The notes beneath the pieces are model-generated. The model did not search any database and had not been told where the DNA came from. It worked only from the letters and a program-made list of their open reading frames with translations. Position numbers and translations under genes: made by a program. From Anaerolineales bacterium (GTDB lineage: Bacteria > Chloroflexota > Anaerolineae > Anaerolineales > Villigracilaceae), in the NCBI GenBank assembly GCA_030583905.1, contig CP129481.1:3936136-4000135 (forward strand): a DNA stretch of 64,000 nucleotides, in the 5' to 3' direction. Position 1 is the first letter of the stretch. Each line of letters opens with the position of its first letter. Below, one piece after another: positions 50,014 through 59,800 of the stretch.

Positions 50014-50814
50014 ATGAGCGTCAATTTCGGTCTGACAGCGGATGATTATGCCAAATATCGCGCGGGCTTCCCGGATGAGTTCTTCGAGCGCGTGTTCAGT
50101 GACGGCATCGTCAAGATCGGCGATTCACTCGTGGACCTTGGCACGGGAACCGGCACACTGGCGCGCGGATTCGCCGCCCGCGGCTGTAATGTCGTTGGCG
50201 TGGATATTTCCGCGCAGCTGCTGGAACAGGCGAAAGATATTTGCATGCAGGAAAATATCGAAGTCGAATTCCGTTTTGCCAAAGCCGAAGAGACGGGCTT
50301 GTCTGATAAATCCTTCGATGTGGTGTCTGCCGGGCAGTGCTGGCACTGGTTCGAGCGTCCGCTGGCGGCGCGGGAGGCGATGCGGCTGCTGAAAAGGGAT
50401 GGGCGCATCTTGATCGCGCACTTTGACTGGCTTCCGCTCGCCGGCAATGCGGTGGATGTGACCGAGAAACTCATCCAGAAGTACAACCCGGATTGGTATG
50501 ATCGTTTCGGGGACAAGACAGGCGTCTTTCCAGACTGGTTCCGCGACCTCGGCGAAGCGGGCTTTGCGGACATCCGATCCTTTTCGTTCGACATGGATGT
50601 TCCCTACACTGCCGAGGCGTGGCGCGGACGCATCCGCGCGAGCTCGGGGGTGGGAGCCAGCCTGCCGGACGAGGAAGTAGGTAGGTTCGACTCGGAGTTA
50701 AAGTCGCTGTTGGAAGGGTTCGAACAGGCGGCAGTTAAGTCGGAAGCGGGCGTGGATTTTGTCCTGAAGATCCCGCACCGCATCTTTGCCGTCCATGCGC
50801 GCAAGCCAAATTGA
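50014..50814 (+). CDS. SAM-dependent methyltransferase (class I)
   Basis: The 266-residue protein has motif I VDLGTGTGTLARGFAARG, motif II region VVGVDISAQLLEQAK, and VVSAGQCWHWF later. GAGGAAGGAT precedes the ATG. The substrate is not predictable. It may be of the UbiE/trans-aconitate group. Confidence 0.9.
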   Translation: MSVNFGLTADDYAKYRAGFPDEFFERVFSDGIVKIGDSLVDLGTGTGTLARGFAARGCNVVGVDISAQLLEQAKDICMQENIEVEFRFAKAEETGLSDKSFDVVSAGQCWHWFERPLAAREAMRLLKRDGRILIAHFDWLPLAGNAVDVTEKLIQKYNPDWYDRFGDKTGVFPDWFRDLGEAGFADIRSFSFDMDVPYTAEAWRGRIRASSGVGASLPDEEVGRFDSELKSLLEGFEQAAVKSEAGVDFVLKIPHRIFAVHARKPN

Positions 50815-50910
50815 TATGATTTTATCGGTTGTGCGATTCTGTCATCGGGCGTAAAATTGGCGCGGTTGAAACGCAAGGAAATCATGTATACCACTGAAGA
50901 GAGTGATCTA

Positions 50911-51036
50911 GGTTCTGCGGATAATCCGCCCAGTAGACGCTGCTGGGTGCGGCACGCGTTAAGTTTGTTAAGATCCGTCACGTAGTGCGCGGTCGGTGCG
51001 CTCCTGCGTGACTGTATTTCACGCAAGGAGGCTGGC
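50911..51036 (+). promoter_or_regulatory. Structured 5' leader of corA with mutually exclusive hairpins
   Basis: Hairpins: GCGG/CCGC (50917-50929), CCAGTAG/CTGCTGG (50930-50946) and a nested stem with GTCACG (50977-50982) pairing CGTGAC (51007-51012) and an inner GCGC/GCGC. The segment CTCCTGCGTGA (51001-51011) can alternatively pair with TCACGCAAGGAG (51019-51030), 11 bp with one bulge, covering the AAGGAGG of corA. The two states exclude each other. This is the form of a translational switch. It does not match the M-box or ykoY sequences I know. Confidence 0.6.
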
Positions 51037-51963
51037 ATGTTGTGCATCTACAAAACGACCGAGAACGGGCTCGAACAACTGGAAACCATGACCAACGGTG
51101 CTTGGGTGAACGCAGTAAACCCGACGCCCGAAGAGATCGAAAAGCTGGCAAGCTGGGGGATGGAGATGGACTATATCAATTATTCGCTCGACCAGGACGA
51201 AATGCCGCGCATGGAACGGGATGAGGATTACACCTTCATCCTGCTTCGCGTTCCCGTGCACCAGCCCGAGAGCGACATTCCCTTTACCACTGTGCCGCTT
51301 GGCATCATGATTCTGGGCAGCAGGATCATCACCATCTGCCGCTACGAAAGCGACATCTTCAAGGCGCTCATCAACGGGAAATACCGCCTGATGAAGACGG
51401 GCAAGCGCTACCGCCTGACGCTGTACATCTTCCTTGAGACCGCCGCCCGCTATCTGAGCCTCCTACGCCAGATCAACCGCTCCATTGAGCTGGTGGAAGA
51501 CCGCCTGCAAAAATCCACGCAGAACCGCGAACTGCTCGAACTGCTCAAGTATCAGAAAAGCCTGACGTATTTTGCCACCGCCCTGCGTTCCAATGAGGTG
51601 ATGATGGAGCGCGTCCAGCGTACGCAATTGTTCAATTATTATGAGGAGGACCAGGACCTGCTCGAAGACGTGTTGACCGAAAACCAGCAAGCCATTCAAA
51701 TGACCAGCATCAACGCCGAGATCCTTTCCAGCATGATGGACGCCTTCGCCTCGATCATCTCCAACAACCTCAACGTGGTGATGAAGGCACTCGCGGCGCT
51801 TACGATCATCCTGAATGTGCCTGTTATCGTGGCATCTTTCTACGGAATGAACGTCCTGCTGCCCGGTGAAGGGCATCCCATGGCATTCCTCTTTGTCATC
51901 GGGCTCTCCCTGGTTCTGGGCGCGCTTGCGACATTCATCTTTTATAAACGAAACTGGTTCTAA
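51037..51963 (+). CDS. corA: CorA-family divalent metal transporter
   Basis: The 308-residue protein has a cytoplasmic helical domain and two C-terminal membrane helices around the signature FYGMNVLLPGE (GMN motif). It carries Mg2+, Co2+ or Ni2+. AAGGAGGCTGGC precedes the ATG. The leader before it can sequester this site. Its stop overlaps the next start (TAATG). Confidence 0.95.
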   Translation: MLCIYKTTENGLEQLETMTNGAWVNAVNPTPEEIEKLASWGMEMDYINYSLDQDEMPRMERDEDYTFILLRVPVHQPESDIPFTTVPLGIMILGSRIITICRYESDIFKALINGKYRLMKTGKRYRLTLYIFLETAARYLSLLRQINRSIELVEDRLQKSTQNRELLELLKYQKSLTYFATALRSNEVMMERVQRTQLFNYYEEDQDLLEDVLTENQQAIQMTSINAEILSSMMDAFASIISNNLNVVMKALAALTIILNVPVIVASFYGMNVLLPGEGHPMAFLFVIGLSLVLGALATFIFYKRNWF

Positions 51964-52838
51964 TGAAAGCCGAACTCGTCCTCGACGCCAAAGCCACGTT
52001 GGGCGAAGGTCCCGCCTGGGATGCGAAAACTCAAACCCTGTACTGGGTGGATATTCTTGAAAAGCGCATCTACGCCGGCACGGAGCTGCTCGCCCAACTG
52101 GATGACATCATCGGATGCCTTGCCCCGTGTAAAAACGGAAATCTCATCCTCGGCAAACGCCTCTCCCTCGTGGACCTCCAACCATTCGATCAAACTCAGG
52201 GCAAGCCTGCTTCGTCCCGGCAGACCATTCTCTCAGCCTTGAGCGATTCCGCCCTCAACCGCATCAACGACGGGAAGTGTGACCCCGCCGGGCGCTTCCT
52301 TGTTGGCACGATGGACATCGAAGAGAAAGAGACTCGTGGCTCGCTGTACTCATTCGATGGGATGCAGGCAACGCAACTGATGGACGGGATCCGCATTGCC
52401 AATGGATTGGCGTGGAGTCCAGACCATAAAACTTTTTACTATATCGATACTTTTACGCGCGTTGTCCGAGCCTTTGATTACGACCCAGGCACTGGGCAGA
52501 TCGCAAATCCGCGCGCGGCGCTCCGCGTGCCGGAAGCCCTCGGCTGGCCCGACGGCATGACCTCCGACAAGGACGGCAATCTATGGATCGCCATGTGGGG
52601 CGGCGCGCAAGTCACAAAATGGGATCCCAACACAGGTCAATTGCTGGAGAGCATCCCCGTCCCTGCTTTGCAGACCTCCTCGTGCGTGTTCGGCGGGAAG
52701 GGCATGAACGAGTTGTATGTCACCTCCGCGCAGGTGGGCATGAGCGAAGCCGACTTAAAAAAATACCCGCTCTCCGGCGGGTTATTCAAGGTGGATACAA
52801 AATGCGAAGGCATGCCGACGTTTGAGTTCGGCATGTAA
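51963..52838 (+). CDS. SMP-30/gluconolactonase family protein
   Basis: The 291-residue protein is a six-bladed propeller lactonase: LGEGPAWDAKTQTLYWVD with the metal Glu, NDGKCDPAGRFLVGTMD with metal Asn and Asp, IANGLAWSPDHKTFYYIDT and WPDGMTSDKDGNLWIAMW. It hydrolyses sugar lactones. A CATTCGATCAAACTCAGGGC repeat at 52182-52210 is translated in frame (FDQTQGKPA). It is coupled to corA by TAATG. Confidence 0.92.
   Translation: MKAELVLDAKATLGEGPAWDAKTQTLYWVDILEKRIYAGTELLAQLDDIIGCLAPCKNGNLILGKRLSLVDLQPFDQTQGKPASSRQTILSALSDSALNRINDGKCDPAGRFLVGTMDIEEKETRGSLYSFDGMQATQLMDGIRIANGLAWSPDHKTFYYIDTFTRVVRAFDYDPGTGQIANPRAALRVPEALGWPDGMTSDKDGNLWIAMWGGAQVTKWDPNTGQLLESIPVPALQTSSCVFGGKGMNELYVTSAQVGMSEADLKKYPLSGGLFKVDTKCEGMPTFEFGM
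52182..52210. repeat. In-frame TTCGA..CTCAGGGCAAG repeat
   Basis: The complement reads GCCCTGAGTTTGATCGAATG, close to the intergenic CCTGAGCTTGTCGAAGG element at 45003-45025. It lies inside the SMP-30 gene. Confidence 0.65.
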
Positions 52839-52841
52839 CCA

Positions 52842-54086
52842 TCAAACCTGAATGACATGCCTGTCAAGTAGTTCCGTGGGCACATCCAGCCCCTTGCGGA
52901 TGACAGCCACTTTCCCATCTTTTACGACAAACTGAAGGTGTTTTTTGTCCGCTAGGATGCGCAGATCATCAAGCGGATTCTCGTCGAACACGACCAGGTC
53001 AGCAACTTTGCCGGCTTCGAGCGTACCGAGCCAGGTATCCCAGCCAAGAGCGCGCGCCGCATTTCCTGTGGCAGAGACAACCGCTTCCATCGCGGTCATG
53101 CCTGCCTGCTGCATCCAATAGATCTCCAATCCGTTCTCCCCGTGGAAATTCAACGGCGTGCCTGCATCCGAGCCCATGGCGAGCGGAACGCCCGCTTCGT
53201 GAGCCAGCTTCAGGCTTTGGATCGAATCGTCCTGGATCGGCTTGCTTTTTTCCACGATCCAATCCGGTACGGATGGAGGCGGATCAAGGATGACATCCCA
53301 GCCCGGCTTCAGGGTAGGCACAAGAAAAACGCCTTTCTCCGCCATCAGCCGGATCGCATCCCGGTTCTGATGCAAAAACGTCCCGTGCTCGATGGTCGAG
53401 ACACCCGCTTGAACGGCTTTCATGACCCCGTCTGCGCCGTGTGCATGGGCGGCGACGCGTTTGCCAAACTTGTGAGCCTCCTCCACCAACGCGCGGATCT
53501 CGTCATCGTTGAAATGAGTCGCGCCCGGCTCTCCATCCTCCACCAATACCGCGCCGGTCACGCCGATCTTGATCAATTCCGCGCCGTGTTTTACCTGTTC
53601 CCGCACCGCCTTGCGGATCGCATCCACCCCGTCAGCCACGCGGTACATGCCCTTGTAATAATCCGCGCCGGATTCGGTAATAGAGATGAAGCGTCCCGCC
53701 AGGCACATACGCGGACCTGCAAACTCGCCGCGCCTCACCGCCTCCCTGACGATGAATTCGATCTCATTCCAGCCGCCGAGGTCGCGGACAGTGGTGATGC
53801 CCGCCGCGAGATTTTTCTGCGCATTGGCAAGGATCTTAAGCGCCATGGCGGGATCATCCGCATGGAACTGGCTGTCCACTTCGCCCGACCCGGAGAGATG
53901 AACATGCGTGTCGATCAACCCGGGCAGGACGCATTGACCGTGCAGGTCAAGTTCGATGTCAAATCCGCCTGCCGTGCCGCTTCCGACATGGATGATTCTT
54001 CCGTCTTCAATGCCAATGGACGCGCCTTTCATGACAGGCGAGCCGCTGCCATCGATCAGGCTGCAATTTGAGAGCAGAAATCTCAT
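52842..54086 (-). CDS. Metal-dependent amidohydrolase (imidazolonepropionase/prolidase-like group)
   Basis: The 414-residue protein has HxH in PGLIDTHVHLSG, the Lys in ELIKIGVTGAV, His in VAAHAHGADGV and STIEHGTFLHQN, and Asp in AMGSDAGTP, the ligands of the binuclear amidohydrolase group. It resembles Xaa-Pro dipeptidase-like and organophosphate-acid-hydrolase-like members. Substrate unknown. It is coupled to the HD-GYP gene by ATGA. Confidence 0.9.
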   Translation of the reverse strand: MRFLLSNCSLIDGSGSPVMKGASIGIEDGRIIHVGSGTAGGFDIELDLHGQCVLPGLIDTHVHLSGSGEVDSQFHADDPAMALKILANAQKNLAAGITTVRDLGGWNEIEFIVREAVRRGEFAGPRMCLAGRFISITESGADYYKGMYRVADGVDAIRKAVREQVKHGAELIKIGVTGAVLVEDGEPGATHFNDDEIRALVEEAHKFGKRVAAHAHGADGVMKAVQAGVSTIEHGTFLHQNRDAIRLMAEKGVFLVPTLKPGWDVILDPPPSVPDWIVEKSKPIQDDSIQSLKLAHEAGVPLAMGSDAGTPLNFHGENGLEIYWMQQAGMTAMEAVVSATGNAARALGWDTWLGTLEAGKVADLVVFDENPLDDLRILADKKHLQFVVKDGKVAVIRKGLDVPTELLDRHVIQV

Positions 54087-55096
54087 TGGGAAGTTTCCCC
54101 AAATCGCGCCATTTCGTCTTTCATCATTTCATTGAATTCCACAACCACCTTCGGGTCGAAATGGATGCCGGATTGCGCGTTGATGTGGTCCATCGCCTTT
54201 TTCTTGTCCCATGCCGGGCGGTAGGGACGGTCGGAGGTAACCGCATCCCAGACGTCCACCACGGCAAAGATGCGCGCCGAGAGGGGAATATCCCTGCCTT
54301 TCAAACCGCGCGGATAGCCCGTCCCGTCCCATTTTTCATGGTGGCAGAAGGGAATATCCAGCGCAGGGCGGAGATACTCGATCGGGTAGAGCATGTCATA
54401 GGCGAATTGCGGATGCTGGCGCATGATCTTCCACTCATCATCGCTCAGGCTGCTTGCCTTATGCAGGATGGCATCCGGCACGCCGAGTTTGCCGATGTCG
54501 TGCAGGAGCGCACCGCGGCGGATGAAGATCAATTCACCCTCACTGATGCCCATCCGGCGCGCCAATTTTATGGACAGGTCGGTCACGCGCAGGGTGTGAC
54601 CCTCCGTTTCCCTGTCGCGCAGATCCATGGCACGCGACCAGCCTTCGATGGTGGCATCATAGGCAGACAGCAGTTTTTCATGCGCCACTTCGATGTTGGC
54701 GCGTTCATCCAGCAGTTTGCGGTAACGGTTCAGGCGCGTGATGCCGAGCAGGCGCGCGCGCAGTTCGTAGCGGTCATAAGGCTTGGTGATGTAATCATCC
54801 GCGCCGGAATCCAACCCGCTGAGCAGGGATTTGCGGTCATCCAGTGCGGTGAGCATGAGGATGGGGATCTCGGCAAGCAGCGGATCGCTGCGGATGCGGC
54901 GGCAGACCTCGAAGCCGTCCATGCCGGGCATCATCACATCCAACAGGATCACATCCGGCAGGATCTGGCGGGCTTTCTCGATGGCTTCCATACCGTTCTC
55001 CGCCATCTCGATCTGATAGCCCTGCCCCTCCAGAATGGATTCCAGTGTATGCCGCCCGGATGGTTCATCGTCAACGATCAAAATAATACTTGCCAT
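54083..55096 (-). CDS. Response regulator with HD-GYP domain (c-di-GMP phosphodiesterase)
   Basis: The 337-residue protein has a receiver domain (ILIVDDEPSGRHTLESIL, DVILLDVMMPGMDG) and an HD-GYP domain with LLHDIGKLGVPD and HHEKWDGTGYPRGLKGRDI. It would hydrolyse c-di-GMP under phosphorelay control. ATG 55096 has GAAGGAGATAATC before it. It is part of a row of signalling genes on this strand. Confidence 0.95.
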   Translation of the reverse strand: MASIILIVDDEPSGRHTLESILEGQGYQIEMAENGMEAIEKARQILPDVILLDVMMPGMDGFEVCRRIRSDPLLAEIPILMLTALDDRKSLLSGLDSGADDYITKPYDRYELRARLLGITRLNRYRKLLDERANIEVAHEKLLSAYDATIEGWSRAMDLRDRETEGHTLRVTDLSIKLARRMGISEGELIFIRRGALLHDIGKLGVPDAILHKASSLSDDEWKIMRQHPQFAYDMLYPIEYLRPALDIPFCHHEKWDGTGYPRGLKGRDIPLSARIFAVVDVWDAVTSDRPYRPAWDKKKAMDHINAQSGIHFDPKVVVEFNEMMKDEMARFGETSQ

Positions 55097-55127
55097 GATT
55101 ATCTCCTTCGTAATAAAACAATTCGAG

Positions 55128-55778
55128 TCAACGATCCTTGTCAATTAATCCATATTTGATCGCCAGGCGCACCAGCCCTGCCAGGTTGCGCACGCCCAGT
55201 TTTTCCATGATATTGGCGCGGTGCTTTTCCACGGTCTTTTCACTGATGGACAGGAGTTTCCCGATCCCGCCGCTGGTATGTCCTTCCGCGATCAGTTGCA
55301 GGATCTCCTTTTCGCGCGGCGAAAGCGCATCCAACGGATTGCTGCTCTGGCTGACCTTGGGGCGATATCCGTTCTCCATGATGAGCAAGGAAATGTCCGC
55401 GCTCAGGAAAGTTTCATTACGGGCAACGGCGCGGATCGCCCGCAACAACTCATCGCCCGCCGACGTTTTCAGCACATAGCCTTTGGCGCCGCTTTGGAGT
55501 GCCTGCCGCACCAACCCTGCATCGGAATACATGGAAACGAACAGGATATTGACCGGCAGCTTCAGAGCGCGGATCTGTTCCGCCGCCTGAATGCCGTTCA
55601 AACGCGGCATCATAATGTCCAAAACCAGCACATCCGGCTTGAGCTGTGCGACAAGTTCAACCGCCTCCTGCCCGTGGGAAGCCTCGCCGATCACATTGAT
55701 ATCCGAAGCGCGTTCGAGCAGTGCGCGCAGTCCTGCGCGCACCATGGAATGGTCTTCAGCGATCAACACACGGATCAT
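55128..55778 (-). CDS. NarL/FixJ-type (LuxR) response regulator
   Basis: The 216-residue protein has a receiver domain (VLIAEDHSMVRAGLRALLER, DVLVLDIMMPRLNGIQAAEQ) and a C-terminal LuxR helix-turn-helix (LSPREKEILQLIAEGHTSGG, SEKTVEKHRANIMEKL). It overlaps the upstream kinase gene by 4 nt, so that HisKA_3 kinase is its likely partner. Confidence 0.96.
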   Translation of the reverse strand: MIRVLIAEDHSMVRAGLRALLERASDINVIGEASHGQEAVELVAQLKPDVLVLDIMMPRLNGIQAAEQIRALKLPVNILFVSMYSDAGLVRQALQSGAKGYVLKTSAGDELLRAIRAVARNETFLSADISLLIMENGYRPKVSQSSNPLDALSPREKEILQLIAEGHTSGGIGKLLSISEKTVEKHRANIMEKLGVRNLAGLVRLAIKYGLIDKDR

Positions 55779-56824
55779 GGGACCTCCAGCGGCAGGAACG
55801 CCGAAATGATCGTTCCTTTTACGGCGGATGAATTGACGCGCAATTCGCCGCCGACCAATGCCATCCGTTCGTGCAGGCTGAAAAGCCCGATCCCATCCTT
55901 CGCGGAGGCTTCCGCTGTGGAGAAGCCCCTGCCATTGTCTTGGACGGTCAGGATCATGGCGCGTTCCTCCACCGTCAATTCAACCCAGACGCGGCTCGCC
56001 TGTGAATGTTTGACCACGTTGGTCAGCGTCTCCTGAAGGATGCGGTACAAGGTAATGGCATGAACATCAGACAAGGACGGGAGCTGTGTATCCGCTTCGA
56101 AGACGATCGGCAAGCCGCTGCGCAGGCTGAATTCGCGGCTGTAGGTCTCCAGCGCAGAACGCAGGTCAAGCGTATCCAGCAGGGTCGGGCGGATATCCTG
56201 CGCGATCTGGCGCATGCGGTTGATGATCTGGTTGGTGTCGGCGATGAGGAAGTCTATTTCTTTGTTCAGCGCATCGGCTTGCAGGGGCAGTTCCATTTGC
56301 AGGTTTTGCAGACGCAGGATGTGCGCAACCAATGCCTGCCCCAGGTCATCGTGCAGTTCGCGGGAGAGGCGTTTGCGTTCCTGCTCCTGCGCACTGACCA
56401 CACGCTCCGCCATCTGGCGCAGGTTCTCGCGCTGGGTCAGCAGGGTGCGGTAACGGTCGAGCCGCAGGATGGTCTTTACGCGCAAACGCAGCTCCTGCCG
56501 GTCCGCCGGCTTGGTGAGGAAATCGTCGGCTCCGGCTTCAATGCCCCGCAGACGGGAGGCGCGGTCATCAAGGGCGGTGAGAATGATAATAGGGACCTCC
56601 GCAAGTTTCGGCGCGGCGCGGAGGCGGCGGCAGACCTCGAAGCCGTCCATGCCTGGCATCATCACATCCAGCAGGATCAGGTCCGGCATCATCTCATCCG
56701 CCTTTTGCAGCGCCACCGGTCCATTATGCGCGGACATGATCTTATATCCCTGACCATCCAGGATCGATTCGAGCGTTGTAATGCCGAGCGGGTCATCATC
56801 CACGATCAATATTTTACTTTGCAT
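55775..56824 (-). CDS. Receiver-histidine kinase hybrid (HisKA_3 type)
   Basis: The 349-residue protein has an N-terminal receiver (ILIVDDDPLGITTLESILDG), a dimerisation domain RKRLSRELHDDLGQAL with the phospho-His, and a NarX-type HATPase (VQDNGRGF, IGLFSLHERMALVGGEL). It is soluble. Its receiver is probably phosphorylated by the giant kinase upstream, and it then signals to the LuxR regulator. ATG 56824 is preceded by GAAAGGGACAGG. Confidence 0.93.
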   Translation of the reverse strand: MQSKILIVDDDPLGITTLESILDGQGYKIMSAHNGPVALQKADEMMPDLILLDVMMPGMDGFEVCRRLRAAPKLAEVPIIILTALDDRASRLRGIEAGADDFLTKPADRQELRLRVKTILRLDRYRTLLTQRENLRQMAERVVSAQEQERKRLSRELHDDLGQALVAHILRLQNLQMELPLQADALNKEIDFLIADTNQIINRMRQIAQDIRPTLLDTLDLRSALETYSREFSLRSGLPIVFEADTQLPSLSDVHAITLYRILQETLTNVVKHSQASRVWVELTVEERAMILTVQDNGRGFSTAEASAKDGIGLFSLHERMALVGGELRVNSSAVKGTIISAFLPLEVP

Positions 56825-56843
56825 CCTGTCCCTTTCGATACTG

Positions 56844-59800
56844 TCATGAAATATACTTCTCGACCAATTGTGAAAGTTCATCCATCTTGATCGGCTTGCT
56901 CATGTAATCGTTCATGCCCGCTTCAAGACAACGTTCGCGGTCGCCGGGCATTGCGAGGGCGGTCAGCGCCACGATCGGGATGTTCCGCAGGCTGCCATCT
57001 TTGCGGATCTCCTTTGTGGCTTCCACCCCATCCATGATCGGCATCATCACATCCATCAGGATCAAGTCGGGACGTTCGCTCTTTGCCATCAGGATGCCCT
57101 CCCTGCCATTGCGCGCCACCAGTACTTCATAGCCTCGATAACGCAGATATTCGTACAACAGGGTGATGACGATGTCGGTATCCTCGACCAATAGCACCTT
57201 TCCCCTGCGCTTCTCACTGGAAACCGGGCTGGGATGTGGAACCTCGCCCGGAGCCAACGCCGACGCGCTCTGCTCCTCCTCGTTCCAGGGCAGGATGATG
57301 GTGAAACGGCTTCCGATGCCGGGCTTGCTTTCCACGGTGATGTGCCCGCCGTGCAGGCGGATCATCTGCGCCACCAGCGCCAACCCCAGCCCCGTGCCTT
57401 GATATTCGCGCGCAAGTCCCGAGTCCAATTGGACGAACGGCTTGAACAAATGCTTGAGATCGTCCTCGTCGATCCCGATGCCGGTATCCCAGATCGTGAT
57501 CGCCACCTGATTCCGCAGGAGATCGCCCGTCACCTCCAGCCCGATATGTTTGCCCTCCTCGGTGAACTTGACCGCATTGGACAGCAAATTGACGATGGAC
57601 TGTTTCAGGCGGCGTTCATCGCCCATCACAACATGCACGTTCTCCTTAATCTTGAACGAAACGTTGATGTTCTTCTTTTGCGCCAGTTCCTTGATCATGC
57701 GCAGGCTGGAGTCGCACAACTTCTCCACATGGATCGGGTGGAAATCGAGCTTCATCTGCCCGGCTTCGATCTTGGAAATATCCAGAATATCGTTGATCAG
57801 CGCCAGCAGGTGACGCCCGCTCTCGTTGATGATATGGACGTATTTCAACTGTTTCTCGTTCAGGTCGCCGATGATCTGCTCCTCCAGACTTTCCGAGATG
57901 CCGAGGATGGCATTCAGCGGCGTGCGCAGTTCGTGGCTCATATTGGCAAGGAATTCGTCCTTCACGCGCAGGGCATTTTCCATTTCCGTGTTGGCAAGTT
58001 TGAGCGCATCTTCGAACTGTTTGTGCGTGGTGATATCGCGGGTGGTGCTCAGGAGCAGCCTCCGCCCGCCGACCTCGATGGGATAGGAATGCAGTTCGAG
58101 CGTGTGCAGACCGCCGTCCGGGTGGTTGTATTGCAGTTCCACCGGCGGGATCTTCTCCCCACCGGCTACTTTGAGCGCATATGCGCGCGCCTTTTCCATT
58201 TCCTCCGGCGGGAAGATGTTCAACTTGGAGATGTTTCTTCCGCGCAGTCCCTCGCGCGGGATGCGATGCTGCCCCTCGAACGAGGTGTTGACATCCACCA
58301 TCGTCCAGTCCACCTCCGACACCAGCACAGGATCAGGCGCGGCGTCGAACAGGAGGCGGGCGTAGGCTTCACTCTCACGCTGGGATTGCTCGATCTGCTT
58401 CCGCTCGGTGATATCCATGCAGATGCCGATCACTTTATCCGGCGTGCCGTCCTCGGTGAACACCGTGACCGCATTAATGGCGGCATGGCGCACCGAACCG
58501 TCCCTGGAGATCAGCCGAAGCTCGTTATTGAACAGCAATTTTTCCGTGAACGCCAGCCGCGCGTCCATCTGTGACCCTTCGAGATCGTCGGGATGGATGA
58601 ATGTCAGCCAGCCCTCCGCCGTCCCGTCGAAGTCTTCGCGCTGCACGCGGTGGATGGCGTACATGCGGTCATCCCACACAACGATGTTTTCGCGCGGGTT
58701 GTACTCCCACACGCCGATCTGACCGGCATGAGTCGCCAGTTCAAGGCGGCGTCTTGCGGCTTCGGTCTGCAGCGTGCGTTCATGGACGCGTTGCTCCAGT
58801 TCGGCGTTCAACTGGCGCATTTCCTCCTCGATCAACTGCCGTTCCAGCAGTTCGGACTGCAATTCATGGAACAGGTTCGCGTTCTGCATGGCGATCGCCG
58901 CCTGTCCCGCCAGCGTCTCCAGCAGGCGTTCGTCATGTTCGCTGAAGGCGTCCCGCTCTTCACTCTCCACAGAAATGGAACCGATCACCTGATCGCCGAT
59001 CTTGATCGGCACATATACGCCCGAACGTATCTCGGGGAACATCCTGACATAGCGCTCATCGCTGTCCAGGTCGGCGACCCGCGCGGGTCTTCCGTGCAAT
59101 GTGACCCAGCCGCTCAACCCTTTGGACGGATTGAACATGGCTTCGTTGATCCGTTCGATGTGGGCTTCCGCCTCCTCCGCGCTGATGCCGGGCTGGTGGA
59201 AGCCGATCAGTTTCACCCTGCCGGCTCTCGCGTCATACTCGCGGACGGCAATATGATGCCAGTTCATGTTCTGGTCGAGCGTTTCGATGATCTTCTGCGC
59301 GATCTCCCGCGGCGTGAGCAGGCGGTTAATGGCGAGACCGCTCCTGTACAGCGTTTCCAGTTCCGAGAGTTGACGGCTGATCTCCCGCTCCGCCGAGATG
59401 CCGCGCAGGTAGGTCTGCAGTTTTTCCGCCAATGATTCGAGCAGGCGGCGCTCCTCCATCAGGAAGGGACCTTCATCCTCCTGCGGTCGTTCCTCCAGAT
59501 ACCCCACTTCGATCACACCGCGCTTGCCGTCCGGGTTCTCGAAGAACTGGCTTTGCATCCACGGCGTTTCGCGGAAGTTGGGCGTGGCGAACTGCCATCC
59601 GTTCAGTTTGATGCGCGCACACGCAGCCTCCGGATACAGCCAGGCTGTGGGCAGGGTGTGGACGACCGCCCGAAGGACCTCGTCCTCCGGACGGGAATAA
59701 TCCATGAAGATGCGGGCAACATCGTGCAAGAACGTCAATTCCTTGACGCGCTCTTTCAGGTCACGGACGAGGCGCTGCCGTTCCTCCTCCGCCCGTTTTC

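Noticed and set aside
50911..51036. M-box (ykoK) magnesium riboswitch
   Set aside because: The characteristic conserved M-box segments I know are not visible; the structure was kept as an unassigned leader instead.
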